From Corynebacterium atypicum (lineage in GTDB: Bacteria; Actinomycetota; Actinomycetes; Mycobacteriales; Mycobacteriaceae), in assembly GCF_000732945.1 (NCBI RefSeq), contig NZ_CP008944.1, forward strand, positions 1,541,784 through 1,605,783: DNA of 64,000 nt. Direction: 5' to 3'. Shown piece by piece: positions 40,101 through 49,264 of the stretch; position 1 is the first letter of the stretch, and each line of letters starts with the position of its first letter. The notes under the pieces are model-generated. The model saw only the letters and a program-made list of their open reading frames with translations. It was not told the origin of the DNA and made no database searches. The position numbers were made by a program, and so were the translations under genes.

Positions 40101-40687
40101 TTATGATCCATCAACTCCAAAAAGAAGTTGTCTTTTCCGTAGATGTCCTGCCATTTGGCGGCGGCCTCTAGGGCCGCGTCGAACTGCCCCAGCCGCAGCC
40201 GGGTCTGGACGTCGCCGGACGGACACCCGGTGGTTGCGATGATCCCCTCAGCGTGCTCGGCGATCAGATCCGCGTCCATCCGCGGCCACTTGCCCAACTG
40301 CCCCTCGTAGGACGCCAGCGAGGACAGCTTGAACAGGTTGCGCAACCCCGTCGCGTTCTCCGCGAGCATCGTCTGGTGCAGATAGGCACCCGAGGCCGAG
40401 ACGTCGTCGGATTTCTGGTACGGCTCACCCCACCGCACACGCTTTTTGTTAAACCGGCTCTCCGGGGCCATGTAGGCTTCGATGCCGATGATCGGCTTGA
40501 TTCCCGCAGCGGTCATCGTGCGGTAGAAGGCGTCCGTTCCGAACATATTGCCGTGGTCGGTGATTCCCACCGCGGGCATGCCCTGGCGCGAGGCCTCCTT
40601 GGCCAGCATGTCCACCTTGGCCATGCCGTCCAGCATGGAGTATTCGGTGTGGTTATGCAGGTGGACGAAGCCGGATTTTTTTGCCAT
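37127..40687 (-). CDS. dnaE: DNA polymerase III alpha subunit
   Basis: DnaE (1186 aa) is the replicative polymerase. The N-terminal PHP domain starts with [13 protein letters not shown], the polymerase active site includes [18 protein letters not shown], and the finger domain, tandem helix-hairpin-helix and C-terminal OB fold (near residues 980-1060) follow. The frame is open upstream to 41080 through znuB, but ATG 40687 matches homologues. TAGACT at 40695-40700 ends 7 nt before the ATG and no ribosome binding site is evident, suggesting a leaderless mRNA. Confidence 0.96.
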   Translation of the reverse strand: MAKKSGFVHLHNHTEYSMLDGMAKVDMLAKEASRQGMPAVGITDHGNMFGTDAFYRTMTAAGIKPIIGIEAYMAPESRFNKKRVRWGEPYQKSDDVSASGAYLHQTMLAENATGLRNLFKLSSLASYEGQLGKWPRMDADLIAEHAEGIIATTGCPSGDVQTRLRLGQFDAALEAAAKWQDIYGKDNFFLELMDHNLDIEQKVRRELLEIGRKLNLPPLVTNDCHYVLKSQAGPHEAMLCVQTGKTLHDPDRFKFNGPHYYLKTAEQMREVFDDIVPDGCDNTLWIADRVGDYSELWEEHPHDRMPIADVPEGHTPTSWLTEEVIRGLHERFPGEEVPAEYVERAKYEISVIDMKGYPSYFLIVAELIKHARKVGIRVGPGRGSAAGSLVAYALTITNIDPMEHGLLFERFLNPERPSAPDIDIDFDDRRREEMIRYAADRWGEDKIAQVITFGTVKTKQAIKDSARVQFGQPGYQMADRITKALPPAIMAKDIPLHGITDPNHERYNEAGEVRSLIESDPDVRKIYETALGLEGVVRQAGVHACAVIMASVPLMDHIPMWKRPADGAIITGWDYPACEAIGLLKMDFLGLRNLTVLGDAIENIKKNRGETVRLENLQTDDPRVYELLSRGDTLGVFQLDGGGMQELLKRMKPTGFKDIVASLALYRPGPMGVNAHFDYADRKNGRKPITPIHPELEEPLKEILAETYGLIVYQEQIMRISQKVANYTAGEADNFRKAMGKKKPEVLAKQYEKFAGGMHDNGYSKDAVDALWGTIEPFASYAFNKSHAAGYGLVSYWTAYLKANYTAEYMAALLSSVANNKDKSALYLSDCRHLGIKVLSPDVNESENDFQAVGEDIRFGLGAIRNVGYDVVASIVKSRQEKGSFSGFSDYLDKIELVACTKRVTESLIKAGAFDSMGLPRKGLLLVHEDAVDAVTSTKKAADKGQFDLFAGLGGETNSSASVFAVDVPDEEWDRKHKLALEREMLGLYVSGHPLDGFEEALNAQTDTAITTIVAGEVRDRQEVVIGGIISAVDRRFSKRDGSPWAIVTVEDHNGASVDILVFNKVYALVSSQIVEDNIILAKAHVSIRDDRLSLFCDDLKIPDLGHGAGNGLPLRLTLRTDQCTPQNIARLKHVLESNKGESDVYVNLVAGDTSELLVLSEALRVERSPSLMGDLKATLGAGILG

Positions 40688-40694
40688 GCCGCTT

Positions 40695-40700
40695 AGTCTA
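40695..40700 (-). promoter_or_regulatory. -10 box of dnaE (leaderless)
   Basis: TAGACT on the minus strand, 7 nt before the ATG at 40687, in the 47-nt gap after znuB. Confidence 0.45.
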
Positions 40701-40734
40701 TCTACCCCGTCTACCGCCGCACTGCGGGTGCTTT

Positions 40735-41604
40735 TTAGGCCGGCAACGGGTCCTTGTCCGCGAGCGCGGCCGCGGCGTTCGCCTTCGCGCCGCGGGCTTT
40801 CTGGGTGCGAAAGCGGCTCCAGGCCAGGCACATCAATAGGCCGATGACGGCAACCACCACGACGGCGCCGCCGGGGCGCACGTCGAAGGAGTAGGAGAAG
40901 GAAATGCCGGCGAGCATAGACACCAGGCCAAAAACGACGGAGGTGACCATCGTGCTGAAGTAGGTGCGGCAGACCATGAGAGCCGCGGCGACCGGCAGCA
41001 CCATGAGAGAGACGACGAGCAGCGCGCCGATCGCCTTCGAGGACAGCGCCACCGTCATGGCCGCAAGCGCAGTGAAGCACGCATTGACGGCTCCGGTGTG
41101 GGTGCCAGATAGCCGAGCCATAGTGGGATCGATGCCGATGTCGAGGACGCTTCCGTAGAGGAATACGGAGGCACAGACCACGATGACGAAGACGACGGCG
41201 GTGGCCAGCGTGTCGCCCCAGGTGACCGCGGACAGGCTGCCGAAGAGGTAGGACTCAAACGAGCGCCCGGAGGGCGCGAGGTCAGACAGCACGACGGCCA
41301 GGCCCAGGCCCGCGGACAACGCGACGGCAGTGGCCATGTCGCCGTATTGGGGCCAGCGCTTGCGGATGATCTCGATGGCAAAGGCGCCGACTACTGCAGA
41401 GATGATCGCGCCGACCACGGGGTTGAAGCCGGCGATGATGCCGATGGCCACGCCGGACAGGCTGATGTGCGAGAGGGCGTCCGACATCATCGATGTGCGC
41501 CGGTTGACCATCACCACACCGAGCAGCGGGATAGCGATGGCGAGCATCGTGCCCACCAAAAAGGTGCGGCGGACAAATTCAAATTCGATAATCAGACTAA
41601 GCAT
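40735..41604 (-). CDS. znuB: Zinc/manganese ABC transporter permease
   Basis: A 289-aa ABC-3 family permease with about eight hydrophobic helices ([33 protein letters not shown], the EAA-like [13 protein letters not shown] loop). It forms the membrane channel for the metal delivered by ZnuA. Its start overlaps the end of znuC by 8 nt. A basic/Ala-rich cytoplasmic tail ([20 protein letters not shown]) ends the protein. Zinc is preferred because zinT heads the operon, but manganese transport cannot be excluded. Confidence 0.88.
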   Translation of the reverse strand: MLSLIIEFEFVRRTFLVGTMLAIAIPLLGVVMVNRRTSMMSDALSHISLSGVAIGIIAGFNPVVGAIISAVVGAFAIEIIRKRWPQYGDMATAVALSAGLGLAVVLSDLAPSGRSFESYLFGSLSAVTWGDTLATAVVFVIVVCASVFLYGSVLDIGIDPTMARLSGTHTGAVNACFTALAAMTVALSSKAIGALLVVSLMVLPVAAALMVCRTYFSTMVTSVVFGLVSMLAGISFSYSFDVRPGGAVVVVAVIGLLMCLAWSRFRTQKARGAKANAAAALADKDPLPA

Positions 41605-42298
41605 TGACCAACCTGCCTTCTTCGATGGAGCAGACCCGGGTTACTTCCATGTACTGCTGGATAAGGCGAACGTCATGGGTGACGATCAACATCCCCAGGT
41701 TTTTCTGCGTGCGAAGCTCCTCCAACAGGTGCAGAAACTGCACGCGGCTTTCCTTATCGACGCCCGTGGTGGGCTCGTCGAGGATGAGCAGCTTCGGCTC
41801 TGCTAAAAGCGCCCGGGCGATCAGCACGCGCTGCTGGAGGCCTCCGGATAGCTCATTAAACGGCACGTTGAGCTGTGGGGTCAGCCCCAGGCTCTCAAAG
41901 ACCTCGGCGACTTTCTTCTTGTGCCGGGCGCGCGGAATGCGCGGCCAGCCGAAGTCCCGCAGGAGCCCCTGCACCGCGAGCTCCATCGCCGTGATGGGAA
42001 AGGCGATCTTGGAAAAGGAAGCGTTTTGGGGCAGGTAGCCGACCTCGGTCAGCTGCTGGGCGGAGCTGACCGGCTTGCCCAACACCTCGATCGTTCCTGT
42101 GTTGAATCGCAGCTCGCCGATGAGAAGCTTCACTAGCGTGGATTTGCCGCAGCCATTGCTGCCGGTCAAGCACACACACTCGCCTTCGTCTACGTGAAGC
42201 GAGATGTCACGCAGCACCGGGGTCTCGGTGTAGCCAAAAATTAGCCCTTTGACGTCAATCGTGCGCTCGGCGGTCTGATCCACGATGCCGGTTGTCAC
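41597..42298 (-). CDS. znuC: Zinc/manganese ABC transporter ATP-binding protein
   Basis: A 233-aa ABC ATPase with Walker A (TGSNGCGKSTLVKLL), Q-loop (VGYLPQNASF), signature (NELSGGLQQRVLIARALLAEP), Walker B (LLILDEPTTGVD) and switch His (IVTHDVRLI). It powers the ZnuB channel. It overlaps znuA by 4 nt and znuB by 8 nt, so all are translationally coupled. Confidence 0.92.
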   Translation of the reverse strand: MTTGIVDQTAERTIDVKGLIFGYTETPVLRDISLHVDEGECVCLTGSNGCGKSTLVKLLIGELRFNTGTIEVLGKPVSSAQQLTEVGYLPQNASFSKIAFPITAMELAVQGLLRDFGWPRIPRARHKKKVAEVFESLGLTPQLNVPFNELSGGLQQRVLIARALLAEPKLLILDEPTTGVDKESRVQFLHLLEELRTQKNLGMLIVTHDVRLIQQYMEVTRVCSIEEGRLVNA

Positions 42299-43593
42299 TT
42301 CAGCCCCTCATGTAGGTTGTTCATATTAAATTGCAGGTAGTCGACGTAGTCGCGCTGCGGGTGCTCATCGCCCTTGACGTATTCCATCGACGCCAGGGGC
42401 AGGACCTTTCCGCCGACCTCGTCGACGATGGTGCGCGAACCCGGGTCGGCTTGGCCGAGCTCGTTGAAGACGACCTGAATGTTGTTGTCTTTGACGTACC
42501 GGATTGCCTCGGTCAACGAGGACAGCGACGGCGACTCGTTCGTCGTCAACCCTTGAAGCGCGCGCTGCTGCAACCCGAAGTCGCGGGCGAGGTAGCCGAA
42601 CGCATTGTGGTTGACGATGAAGTCGTGGCGCGAGACCTCTTTGAACTTCTCCTGGTATTCGTACTGCATCTGGGTCATCCGGTTGACCACCTCGCGCTTG
42701 TTGTTGTGAATCTCGCTCTCGCGGTCCGGGTAGCGCTCGATGAAGAAGTCATGGATTGCGTTCGCGTATTTCTTGCCGTTGATCACAGACATCCAGGAGT
42801 GCGGATCGTAGGTTACCTTGTCGGTCTGCGTCGACGGCCCATCGATCACCGGGTCCATCGGGACCTCGTTTTGGTCTTTATCCAAAAGCCGGTAGTTCAG
42901 GATGTCTTCGGATTCACGGTCGGCGACGAAGTACCAGGTCTCATCCGAGGTGGGGGTAAAGCTGACGTCGCCGTGCTCGTGGCCCATGGCGATTTTCTCC
43001 ACCTGGCCGTCGACAATCTCCTTGTGCTCGTGCTGACGCATCGGCTCGCCCTCGGCGTTCATAGTTTCCTTGCCCTGCTCGACGAGCTTTTTCTGGTTCG
43101 TCTCCGGGCTGGTAAAGAACGCGGCGCGCATCTCTTTTTCGTGGGTGTGCCCGAAATCGAGAGTGTACGTTTCACCCTTCTTCAGCGGGGCCTTGGCCAG
43201 GTAGCCGAACTCCCCGATGGCGGAAGCCCCACGGTAGGTGAGAAGCTCGACGTAGTCAGAAAGCTGGAGTACGTCGAGGTCCGGCAGGTTGTCTTTCACC
43301 TGATCGAACCAGGGCTCCATGTTTGCGCCGTTGACCACGAGAGTGTTTGCCTCGGCCAGCTCGGCGATGTCGCGCGGGGTCGGCTCCCACAGGTGTGGGT
43401 CTTGGCCCGGCGGGATGAAGGAGCGAACGTCAAACTCATCGCCCACAATCTCTTGCACCAGACTTTGAATGGGAAAGAATGACGCGTAGATGACGGGCTT
43501 GTCTCCGCCGCTCGCCTGCTGGGCGGCCGGCGAGCAGGCGGCCATCCCCAACGCACACAAGGTGGCGATGAAAATCGTCAGTAACTTTTTCAC
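42295..43593 (-). CDS. znuA: Metal-binding lipoprotein of the ZnuA type with a large insert
   Basis: A 432-aa solute-binding lipoprotein (lipobox LGMAAC). The cluster A-I fold is visible at both ends: VIYASFFPIQSLVQEIVGDEF, the first metal His in DPHLWEPTPRDI, then DPHSWMSVINGKKYANAI and VNHNAFGYLARDFG. Between them lies an insert of roughly 120 residues with several His (GHTHEKE, MRQHEHKEI, AMGHEHGD), far longer than the usual His loop and itself ZinT-like in parts. It may act as a metal-gathering domain. GTG 43593 is chosen to give a short signal peptide; an ATG at 43638 is possible. The zinT gene upstream ends 70 nt away. Confidence 0.85.
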   Translation of the reverse strand: MKKLLTIFIATLCALGMAACSPAAQQASGGDKPVIYASFFPIQSLVQEIVGDEFDVRSFIPPGQDPHLWEPTPRDIAELAEANTLVVNGANMEPWFDQVKDNLPDLDVLQLSDYVELLTYRGASAIGEFGYLAKAPLKKGETYTLDFGHTHEKEMRAAFFTSPETNQKKLVEQGKETMNAEGEPMRQHEHKEIVDGQVEKIAMGHEHGDVSFTPTSDETWYFVADRESEDILNYRLLDKDQNEVPMDPVIDGPSTQTDKVTYDPHSWMSVINGKKYANAIHDFFIERYPDRESEIHNNKREVVNRMTQMQYEYQEKFKEVSRHDFIVNHNAFGYLARDFGLQQRALQGLTTNESPSLSSLTEAIRYVKDNNIQVVFNELGQADPGSRTIVDEVGGKVLPLASMEYVKGDEHPQRDYVDYLQFNMNNLHEGLK

Positions 43594-43662
43594 GATTGTC
43601 TGCAAAACCTTTCCAGCGCTGGGAATGCCTAGGCGCAATGATGCGCCAGGGTGTCACCCGAG

Positions 43663-44346
43663 TTACTCGGCGATCTCCTCAGCGATCTGGTCGTGCGTCG
43701 CAGTCTTGGCGTTGTAGAAGGTGGGGTACCAGTCCTTCGCCAAATCGCCAAACATCTCATCGACGCTGTCGCCGTAGCGCATGTGGAAGTGCTCCAGCGC
43801 CTCCTCGCCGTGCAGCGGGAGCATCATGACGTACTTGTGCGGCGCGTTTCCGGTCGCCTCGAAGATGTACCAGCTGAGCTTCTTGCCGTGGTGGTCGACT
43901 TCCTTGGAGTCAGAGAACTTGTACTCGTAGCCTTCCTCGGCGGGGTTGTCCACACTCTTCGGGTCCTTGACAAAGGTGACCATGTTGTCAGTGATCTTCA
44001 GGCCGCCAAAGTCGGCCTTGACGACCTCGCCGAACTCCTTCTTAAGTTCGTCGGTGGTCTTGCCCTTTTCCTTCGCAGCCTTTTCAAAGTCGGCAGCGTA
44101 CTCCGGGTTGTCGACGACGCTGCCCATGCTCGTCCAGGCACCCTCCCAGTCGGCCATGCTGGCCTTCTTATCCTGGGTGGCCGTCGAGCTGCTCGTCGCC
44201 TGCGCGGAGGTGGCGGCCTGCGAAGACGACGGCGCGGACGAATCGCCGCTACTGGAGCAGCCGGTGAGAGTGAGGGTCAACGCCAGGGCGCCGGCGGCGC
44301 ATGCGCCGGCGAGGCGATAGGCACGATCAGACATACGGGCGGTCAT
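43663..44346 (-). CDS. zinT: ZinT-family periplasmic-type zinc-binding lipoprotein
   Basis: A 227-aa protein with a lipobox (LTLTGC), a Ser/Ala/Thr-rich linker and a ZinT (YodA) domain: ADWEGAWTSMGSVVDN, KADFGGLKITDNMVTF, and LPLHGEEALEHFHMRYGDS with the zinc-ligand histidines. ZinT helps load zinc on ZnuA in Gram-negative bacteria; here it is anchored to the membrane. GGAGGACCT precedes ATG 44346. It is the first gene of the metal uptake operon. Confidence 0.88.
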   Translation of the reverse strand: MTARMSDRAYRLAGACAAGALALTLTLTGCSSSGDSSAPSSSQAATSAQATSSSTATQDKKASMADWEGAWTSMGSVVDNPEYAADFEKAAKEKGKTTDELKKEFGEVVKADFGGLKITDNMVTFVKDPKSVDNPAEEGYEYKFSDSKEVDHHGKKLSWYIFEATGNAPHKYVMMLPLHGEEALEHFHMRYGDSVDEMFGDLAKDWYPTFYNAKTATHDQIAEEIAE

Positions 44347-44369
44347 AGGTCCTCCAAAGGTTGGGATTT

Positions 44370-44388
44370 TTAGGCAAGTGTTGCCTAG
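44370..44388 (-). promoter_or_regulatory. DtxR-family-like palindromic operator before the zinT operon
   Basis: TTAGGCAAGTGTTGCCTAG contains the perfect palindrome TAGGCAA-GTG-TTGCCTA (44371-44387). The 7-3-7 layout and TTAGG...CCTA ends match the 19-bp boxes of DtxR-type metal repressors. A possible -10 (TAACAT, 44398-44403) would place the transcription start just upstream, so a bound protein would block it. The expected Zur-type TGAAAATNATTTTCA is not seen. Confidence 0.55.
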
Positions 44389-44532
44389 CCGTTGGCTATG
44401 TTACCCAAACATCCCGACAATGAAAGCCGTTTCCAGGATCGCTTGGCCCCTTTCGGCGACACGGGTAACCCTGCCCCCTTTTACGTTTGCCCAGTTCAAT
44501 ATCCCATATGTGCGATAAGTTAGACGTATCAT

Positions 44533-44556
44533 TGCCTAAGTCGGTGCCTAAGTCAG
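44533..44556 (+). repeat. 12-bp tandem repeat, two copies
   Basis: TGCCTAAGTCGG (44533-44544) is directly followed by TGCCTAAGTCAG (44545-44556) and a third partial unit, TGCC. The unit contains the same TGCCTA half-site as the operator at 44370. It lies in the 282-nt gap between the exported protein gene and zinT. Confidence 0.7.
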
Positions 44557-44628
44557 TGCCGGAACTCACACACTTTAGGGATTTCGGCCAACCCCTAATT
44601 GAGGGTAGCTTAAGCCGATTTAGTTTTC

Positions 44629-45186
44629 CTATGAGAGGAAAGTAAAAAGTTCATCGGGTTGAACACCAACCTGGCCGGGGTAAACCGGGCGCACCCCGAA
44701 CCTGCCCCAGACGGCGTCCGCGGGCAGCACCTCCACCGCCGCGACCGGCGTCCCCTTAGCGCACTGACGCAGCTGCCGCCCCGTCGCAAACGCCACGACC
44801 CCAGAAATCCCCTCCTCCAGCGGCCCGCCGGCCGCCTGACGGGCAAAAACTTCCGCACGAGAAGACCCGGGTACCGGCTCGGGCACCTCCTGCAACAGCC
44901 AGCCAGAAATAACCACCGCAGACACCCGGCCCAGCCCAGCCGTCGCTGTTGCCGCATCCTCGGGGCCAAGCGGGGTAGCAAAAGTCACCAGAGCCCACGC
45001 CTGACGATCATCATCGGCCTGACCCAACGTGGAATCCGCGCGCTCAACATACGCTGCAAAGGACTCCCCCGAATCCTGCCCCAACTGATCCCCGTTCGGG
45101 CTCGGCGCAGCCGGCTTCGGCCCCCACCACCCGGCGGCCAACACGGTGACAAGCGCCAACGCCACCAGCGCGAGCGCAGGCTTCAC
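44629..45186 (-). CDS. Exported protein of unknown function downstream of rluD
   Basis: A 185-aa protein with an N-terminal hydrophobic segment ([19 protein letters not shown]), probably a signal anchor, and a soluble extracytoplasmic domain with no recognised motif. It includes [24 protein letters not shown] and [19 protein letters not shown]. The start overlaps the rluD stop by 4 nt, so it is the last gene of lspA-rluD-orf. Similar small exported proteins occur in this place in other corynebacteria, as far as I recall. Confidence 0.6.
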   Translation of the reverse strand: MKPALALVALALVTVLAAGWWGPKPAAPSPNGDQLGQDSGESFAAYVERADSTLGQADDDRQAWALVTFATPLGPEDAATATAGLGRVSAVVISGWLLQEVPEPVPGSSRAEVFARQAAGGPLEEGISGVVAFATGRQLRQCAKGTPVAAVEVLPADAVWGRFGVRPVYPGQVGVQPDELFTFLS

Positions 45187-46109
45187 CGGCGAATCACCTC
45201 GAGCGCGTGCTCAAGGTCCGCCGGGTACGGAGCCCGGATCTGCGTCCACTTGCCCGAAGCCGGGTGCTCGAAACCCAAACACACCGCGTGCAACCACTGA
45301 TGGTTCAGCCCCAACCGCTCGGCTAACACCGGGTCGCCGCCGTACATCGGGTCGCCCACGCACGGATGGCGCAGCGAAGACATGTGCACACGGATCTGGT
45401 GGGTACGCCCCGTCTCTAGGTGCACCTCGAGAAGCGTCGCCTCTGGGAACGCCTCCAGCGTTCGATAGTGCGTCACGGCCGGCTTGCCCCCCTGGACCAC
45501 CGCGAACCGCCAGCCGTGCTTAGGGTGGCGGGCTATCGGGGCGTCGATAGTCCCCGAAAACGGGTCCGGGTGCCCCTGCACGAGCGCGTGATAAGTCTTT
45601 TTCACCGTGCGCTCGCGAAACGCCCGCTTCAGCTTAGAATACCCACGCTCACTAGCAGCGACGATCATCACCCCGGACGTACCCACGTCTAACCGCTGCA
45701 CTATCCCCTTCCGCTCCAGGGGGCCCGAAGTAGAAATACGAAACCCCGCCGCCTTGAGCCCCGCCGTAACCGTCGGACCCTCCCAGCCCACCGTCGGATG
45801 AGCTGCCACCCCAACCGGCTTATTCACCGCGATCACATCGGCGTCCGAATAAAGAATATCCATCCCGGCAACCTCAGCGGCCGGCTCCGCGGCCAACGGC
45901 TCCGGCGGTTCCGGCAGAGTCACCTCCAACCAGTCGCCTTCTTTAAACCGCGTCGACTTTGTCACCGGAGCGCCGGCCACCAAGACGTCGCCGGCCGCCG
46001 CCAAATCCGCAGCCACCGCGCGCGACACCCCAAAAAGCCGCGATACCGCGGCGTCAGCGCGCATCCCAGCCAACCCCTCCGGCACCGGCAACGATCGAAC
46101 CTCACGCAT
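45183..46109 (-). CDS. rluD: Ribosomal large subunit pseudouridine synthase D family
   Basis: A 308-aa pseudouridine synthase with an N-terminal S4 domain ([29 protein letters not shown]) and a RluA-type catalytic domain. The catalytic Asp lies in [14 protein letters not shown] near residue 140; [13 protein letters not shown] and [11 protein letters not shown] follow. It probably modifies helix 69 of 23S rRNA. ATG 46109 shares its A with the lspA stop (TGATG), so the genes are coupled. A GTG one codon upstream is also possible. Confidence 0.9.
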   Translation of the reverse strand: MREVRSLPVPEGLAGMRADAAVSRLFGVSRAVAADLAAAGDVLVAGAPVTKSTRFKEGDWLEVTLPEPPEPLAAEPAAEVAGMDILYSDADVIAVNKPVGVAAHPTVGWEGPTVTAGLKAAGFRISTSGPLERKGIVQRLDVGTSGVMIVAASERGYSKLKRAFRERTVKKTYHALVQGHPDPFSGTIDAPIARHPKHGWRFAVVQGGKPAVTHYRTLEAFPEATLLEVHLETGRTHQIRVHMSSLRHPCVGDPMYGGDPVLAERLGLNHQWLHAVCLGFEHPASGKWTQIRAPYPADLEHALEVIRR

Positions 46110-46609
46110 CACGAATCTCCTTCGCCAGAAGCCTTCGACTCCCCGAAAAGGGTGGCCACAAGGAAAATCAGCACCCCGACCGTGATCGCCGAATCCGCCA
46201 CATTGAATACCGCGAAATTCCCCACAGAGATGAAATCCACGACATGCCCCACAAAGAACGCCGGCTGACGAAACAACCGATCACAAAGGTTCCCCGCAGC
46301 GCCCCCAGCAACCAACGCCAAACCCAACGCCACGTACTTATCCCGCACGCGCGGGGCGCTGACCGCAACCCCGACGATAAACACGATCTGGATCACCGTA
46401 AACACCCAGGTAGCATTCGTGCCAAACGAGAATGCCGCGCCGGGATTAAACAGCAACCGAAACCGGAACCAGTCGCCGACCACGGCCACAGTCTCCCCGG
46501 GGGCGAGCCAGCGCAGCACCGCCGTCTTAGAAGCCTGATCCACCAGCGCCACCACCACAGCTATCACAGCCATCGCGGTAGCATAGCGACCTCCCTGAGC
46601 AATTCTCAC
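46109..46609 (-). CDS. lspA: Lipoprotein signal peptidase II
   Basis: LspA (166 aa) cleaves the signal peptide from lipid-modified prolipoproteins. It has four membrane helices. The catalytic aspartates are visible in GNLCDRLFR and [22 protein letters not shown] 46609 is preceded at 6 nt by a perfect -10, GATAAT (46616-46621), and lacks a Shine-Dalgarno, so a leaderless mRNA is likely and the longer upstream frame is not used. Confidence 0.92.
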   Translation of the reverse strand: MRIAQGGRYATAMAVIAVVVALVDQASKTAVLRWLAPGETVAVVGDWFRFRLLFNPGAAFSFGTNATWVFTVIQIVFIVGVAVSAPRVRDKYVALGLALVAGGAAGNLCDRLFRQPAFFVGHVVDFISVGNFAVFNVADSAITVGVLIFLVATLFGESKASGEGDS

Positions 46610-46615
46610 CGCTCT

Positions 46616-46662
46616 ATTATCACCAGGCCACCGGGGCCCAGAGCAAGCCCGCACGCTAGATT
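46616..46662. promoter_or_regulatory. Divergent leaderless promoters for lspA and a lipoprotein gene
   Basis: On the minus strand GATAAT (46616-46621) lies 6 nt before the lspA GTG. On the plus strand TAGATT (46657-46662) lies 7 nt before the lipoprotein GTG at 46670. The two start codons are only about 60 bp apart, so the -35 regions overlap and the promoters may compete. Confidence 0.5.
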
Positions 46663-46669
46663 AGGACGG

Positions 46670-47596
46670 GTGAATCTCTCCTCGCCCCGCCGCCTGATCA
46701 TCGCGCTTGTCACCACGGCCGCCATCGCCGTCGCGGCATCCGGCTGCGCCACCCAAGAAGGCCCGGAGACCGACCAGACCATCGCCGCCCAACTCGACCC
46801 CGTCCGCGTCAATCTCCACGACGCCGGCGCCGAGCCGCGCAGCAAGCTGGCCTACCGGGACATCGGCAATCCCGCGCAGGAAATCACCGCGGCCGTAGCG
46901 ACCAGCCTCAAACAAACCCCTGCCAAGAGCGAAGACGCCCACGCGCCCGCACCCCCCAAACGCCCCGAAGACCTCGGGGAGACCACCACCCTGCCGCTTA
47001 ACGCCACCACCGTACCCGCCCCCGAGGCAGACCACGGAACGAGGCGCGTGGAACTCAGCGTCGGCCAATCCCCCGAAATCCCGCAGGCAGAAGGCTTCAT
47101 CTCCGGCTGGACCGCCGACGACGCCGGACAAATCTCCACCGTCCGGTTCGCCGCGCCCACAAGCGCCGACGATGCCACCCGACAGCGCGCCGAAGCCGCG
47201 CTCATGCACATCGTGTCCACCCCCATCGTCTTTCCCCACGAGCCCGTGGGAGAAGGCGCAAGCTGGAGCGTAGACTCCCGCGTGACTGGGACCTCCACCC
47301 TGCTCAAAAACACAACCTTTACCGTGCGGAAAATCGACGGCGAGCGCATCGAACTCGACCTCGAGATCACCCAGCGCCCAGCCGTCGGCGCCCTCGAGCT
47401 GCCAGACTCCGGCCAGCTGAAGGTCCTCGACACCGACACAAGCTCCACCGGGAACCTGACCGTGGACCTCACCCAACCACTGCCCACCTCAGGGAGCGTC
47501 AACGCAGTCACCCGCGTCGTCTACGGCGGCGACTCTAACGTGCGGATTTTTCAAGACTCTGCCAGCGCCCTAAGCTTCACGCCCGCCGCCGGCTAA
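46670..47596 (+). CDS. Lipoprotein, unknown function
   Basis: A 308-aa lipoprotein. The signal peptide ends in VAASGC, which also gives an early lipobox for Lgt/LspA. The mature part has a Pro/Ala linker and a domain of about 200 residues: HIVSTPIVFPHEPVGEGASW, then VRKIDGERIELDLEIT and LTVDLTQPLPTSGSV. The pattern resembles proteins with a DUF6263-like beta-rich fold; I cannot confirm this. GTG 46670 is supported by the -10 box. It is divergent from lspA and followed by the ABC-F gene 18 nt later. Confidence 0.7.
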   Translation: MNLSSPRRLIIALVTTAAIAVAASGCATQEGPETDQTIAAQLDPVRVNLHDAGAEPRSKLAYRDIGNPAQEITAAVATSLKQTPAKSEDAHAPAPPKRPEDLGETTTLPLNATTVPAPEADHGTRRVELSVGQSPEIPQAEGFISGWTADDAGQISTVRFAAPTSADDATRQRAEAALMHIVSTPIVFPHEPVGEGASWSVDSRVTGTSTLLKNTTFTVRKIDGERIELDLEITQRPAVGALELPDSGQLKVLDTDTSSTGNLTVDLTQPLPTSGSVNAVTRVVYGGDSNVRIFQDSASALSFTPAAG

Positions 47597-47614
47597 ACCA
47601 CGAGGAAGAACATC

Positions 47615-49264
47615 GTGAACGAGACCAGATTCCACCACATCAAGCTCGACGGGGTGGGCTTTTCCTACCCCACCCACCGGGTGCTCACCGACGTCACCTT
47701 CACCGTCCCGGCAGGCGTGGTCGTGGGGCTTATCGGAGAAAACGGCAGCGGCAAGTCCACGCTGATCTCGCTCATCTCAAAAAAACAACACCGAGACACC
47801 GGAACCATTACCCGCCCGCCAGTCACCGGCTTCATGGAGCAAGAGACGGCGCTACCCTTCTCTGCGCCCGCCCAAGAACTTATCGACGCCGCGGTGGCCG
47901 AACTCCGCGGCATCGAAGCCGACATCACCAGGATCAGCGAAGAAATGGCGCAGGGCAACGACGCCCCCGAACTAGCCGCCACCTTCGACGCCGCACTCGC
48001 CCGCGCCCAAGAAACCGGCGTATGGGAACTCGACGCTCGCATCCAAACGGTACTCGCTGGACTCGGCCTGGAAGACGTGGAGCTTTCCACCCCGCTCGGC
48101 GAGATGTCCGGCGGGCAACGCCGCCGCTTCGCCATGGCCGCGCTCCTACTGCGGCCCGTCGACGCCATGGTGCTCGACGAACCCACCAACCACCTCGACG
48201 ACGACGCCGTCGACTTCCTGATCAGCGAGCTCGAAAACTTCTCCGGGCCCGTGCTCGTAGCCAGCCATGACCGCTACTTCCTCGACGAAGCCGCTGACGA
48301 GATCGTCGACATGGACCCCGCGCTCGGGCCCGAGGGGTCAAGCCGCCAAGACACCGTCTTCGGCGGCGGATTCTCCGACTACCTCAAAGAACGTCACAAG
48401 GCGCGCACCCTCTGGCGCCAACGCTATAACGCGCAGGAACAGGAACGCGAGCGCCTCCAATCGAGGGCCAACCAGACCGGCGAAGACATCTTCCACCACG
48501 TAGAAGCCAAAAGCGAAACCCGCATGGCGCGCAAATACGCCGCCGACCGGGCCGCCAAGACCCTCGGCAACCGCGTGCGCGCCGCGCAATCCCGCCTAGA
48601 GCGGCTCACCGCCCACGAGATACCCCGCCCACCCGCGCCGCTACGCTTCAACGGCCTGCCCGAAACGACACTCACCTCCCTCGGGGAACCCGCCATCGCC
48701 GCCCGCTCCGTCACCGTAGCCGGCCGACTCGACCCCGTATCCATCAAAGTGCAACCCGGCCAACACCTCCTCGTCGAAGGCGCCAACGGAGCCGGCAAAT
48801 CGACCTTTCTTTCCGTAATCGAAGGCCGAGTCCAACCCACCGCCGGCGAAGTACGTATTCCCGACGGCGTGCGCATCGCCCGGCTCAACCAAGACGACGC
48901 CTGGCCAGACCTCCAGCTCAGCGCAGCCGCAGCCTACGCCGCCCGCCTCGACGCCGGACTCAGCCGGCCACCGAGCCTCACCGACCTCGGTCTGCTCAGC
49001 GAAGAGCAAGCCAGCCGGCCGCTCAGCCAGCTGTCCATCGGGCAGCGCCGCCGCGTCGCCCTCGGCGCAATACTCGCCAGCCCGCCAGACATCCTGCTCC
49101 TCGACGAGCCCACCAACCACCTGTCCCTACTGCTGGCAGAAGAGCTAGAAAAAGCCCTCGAACAATTCGAGGGCACAATAGTCATGGCAACTCACGACCG
49201 CTGGGTACGGCGCCGGTGGAAAGGAAAAATCCTCCACCTCGAACCTGCCACCAGAAAAGACTAG
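47615..49264 (+). CDS. ABC-F family ATPase
   Basis: A 549-aa soluble protein with two ABC domains in tandem and no membrane domain, as in ABC-F translation factors. Walker A motifs are GENGSGKSTL and GANGAGKSTF, signatures LGEMSGGQRRR and LSQLSIGQRRR, and Walker B motifs AMVLDEPTNHLD and ILLLDEPTNHLS. The linker (about residues 255-340) is basic and helical. Members act on ribosomes, some giving antibiotic resistance; the role here is unknown. GTG start with GAGGAAGAAC before it. The stop overlaps the convergent lipoprotein gene by 4 nt. Confidence 0.88.
   Translation: MNETRFHHIKLDGVGFSYPTHRVLTDVTFTVPAGVVVGLIGENGSGKSTLISLISKKQHRDTGTITRPPVTGFMEQETALPFSAPAQELIDAAVAELRGIEADITRISEEMAQGNDAPELAATFDAALARAQETGVWELDARIQTVLAGLGLEDVELSTPLGEMSGGQRRRFAMAALLLRPVDAMVLDEPTNHLDDDAVDFLISELENFSGPVLVASHDRYFLDEAADEIVDMDPALGPEGSSRQDTVFGGGFSDYLKERHKARTLWRQRYNAQEQERERLQSRANQTGEDIFHHVEAKSETRMARKYAADRAAKTLGNRVRAAQSRLERLTAHEIPRPPAPLRFNGLPETTLTSLGEPAIAARSVTVAGRLDPVSIKVQPGQHLLVEGANGAGKSTFLSVIEGRVQPTAGEVRIPDGVRIARLNQDDAWPDLQLSAAAAYAARLDAGLSRPPSLTDLGLLSEEQASRPLSQLSIGQRRRVALGAILASPPDILLLDEPTNHLSLLLAEELEKALEQFEGTIVMATHDRWVRRRWKGKILHLEPATRKD

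Noticed and set aside
40688..41080. N-terminal extension of dnaE through znuB
   Set aside because: Homologues start with the PHP domain at 40687; the extension is the reverse frame of znuB-coding sequence context and has no start signals.
44421..44435. TGAAAGCCGTTTCCA as a Zur box
   Set aside because: Only the outer bases resemble TGAAAATNATTTTCA; the centre is GC and the symmetry is poor, while a perfect palindrome of another type lies closer to the gene.
45959..46669. Long open frame running into the lipoprotein gene from the lspA region
   Set aside because: It is antisense to lspA and rluD, very Arg/Pro/His-rich, and the real gene has a good GTG start with a -10 box at 46670.
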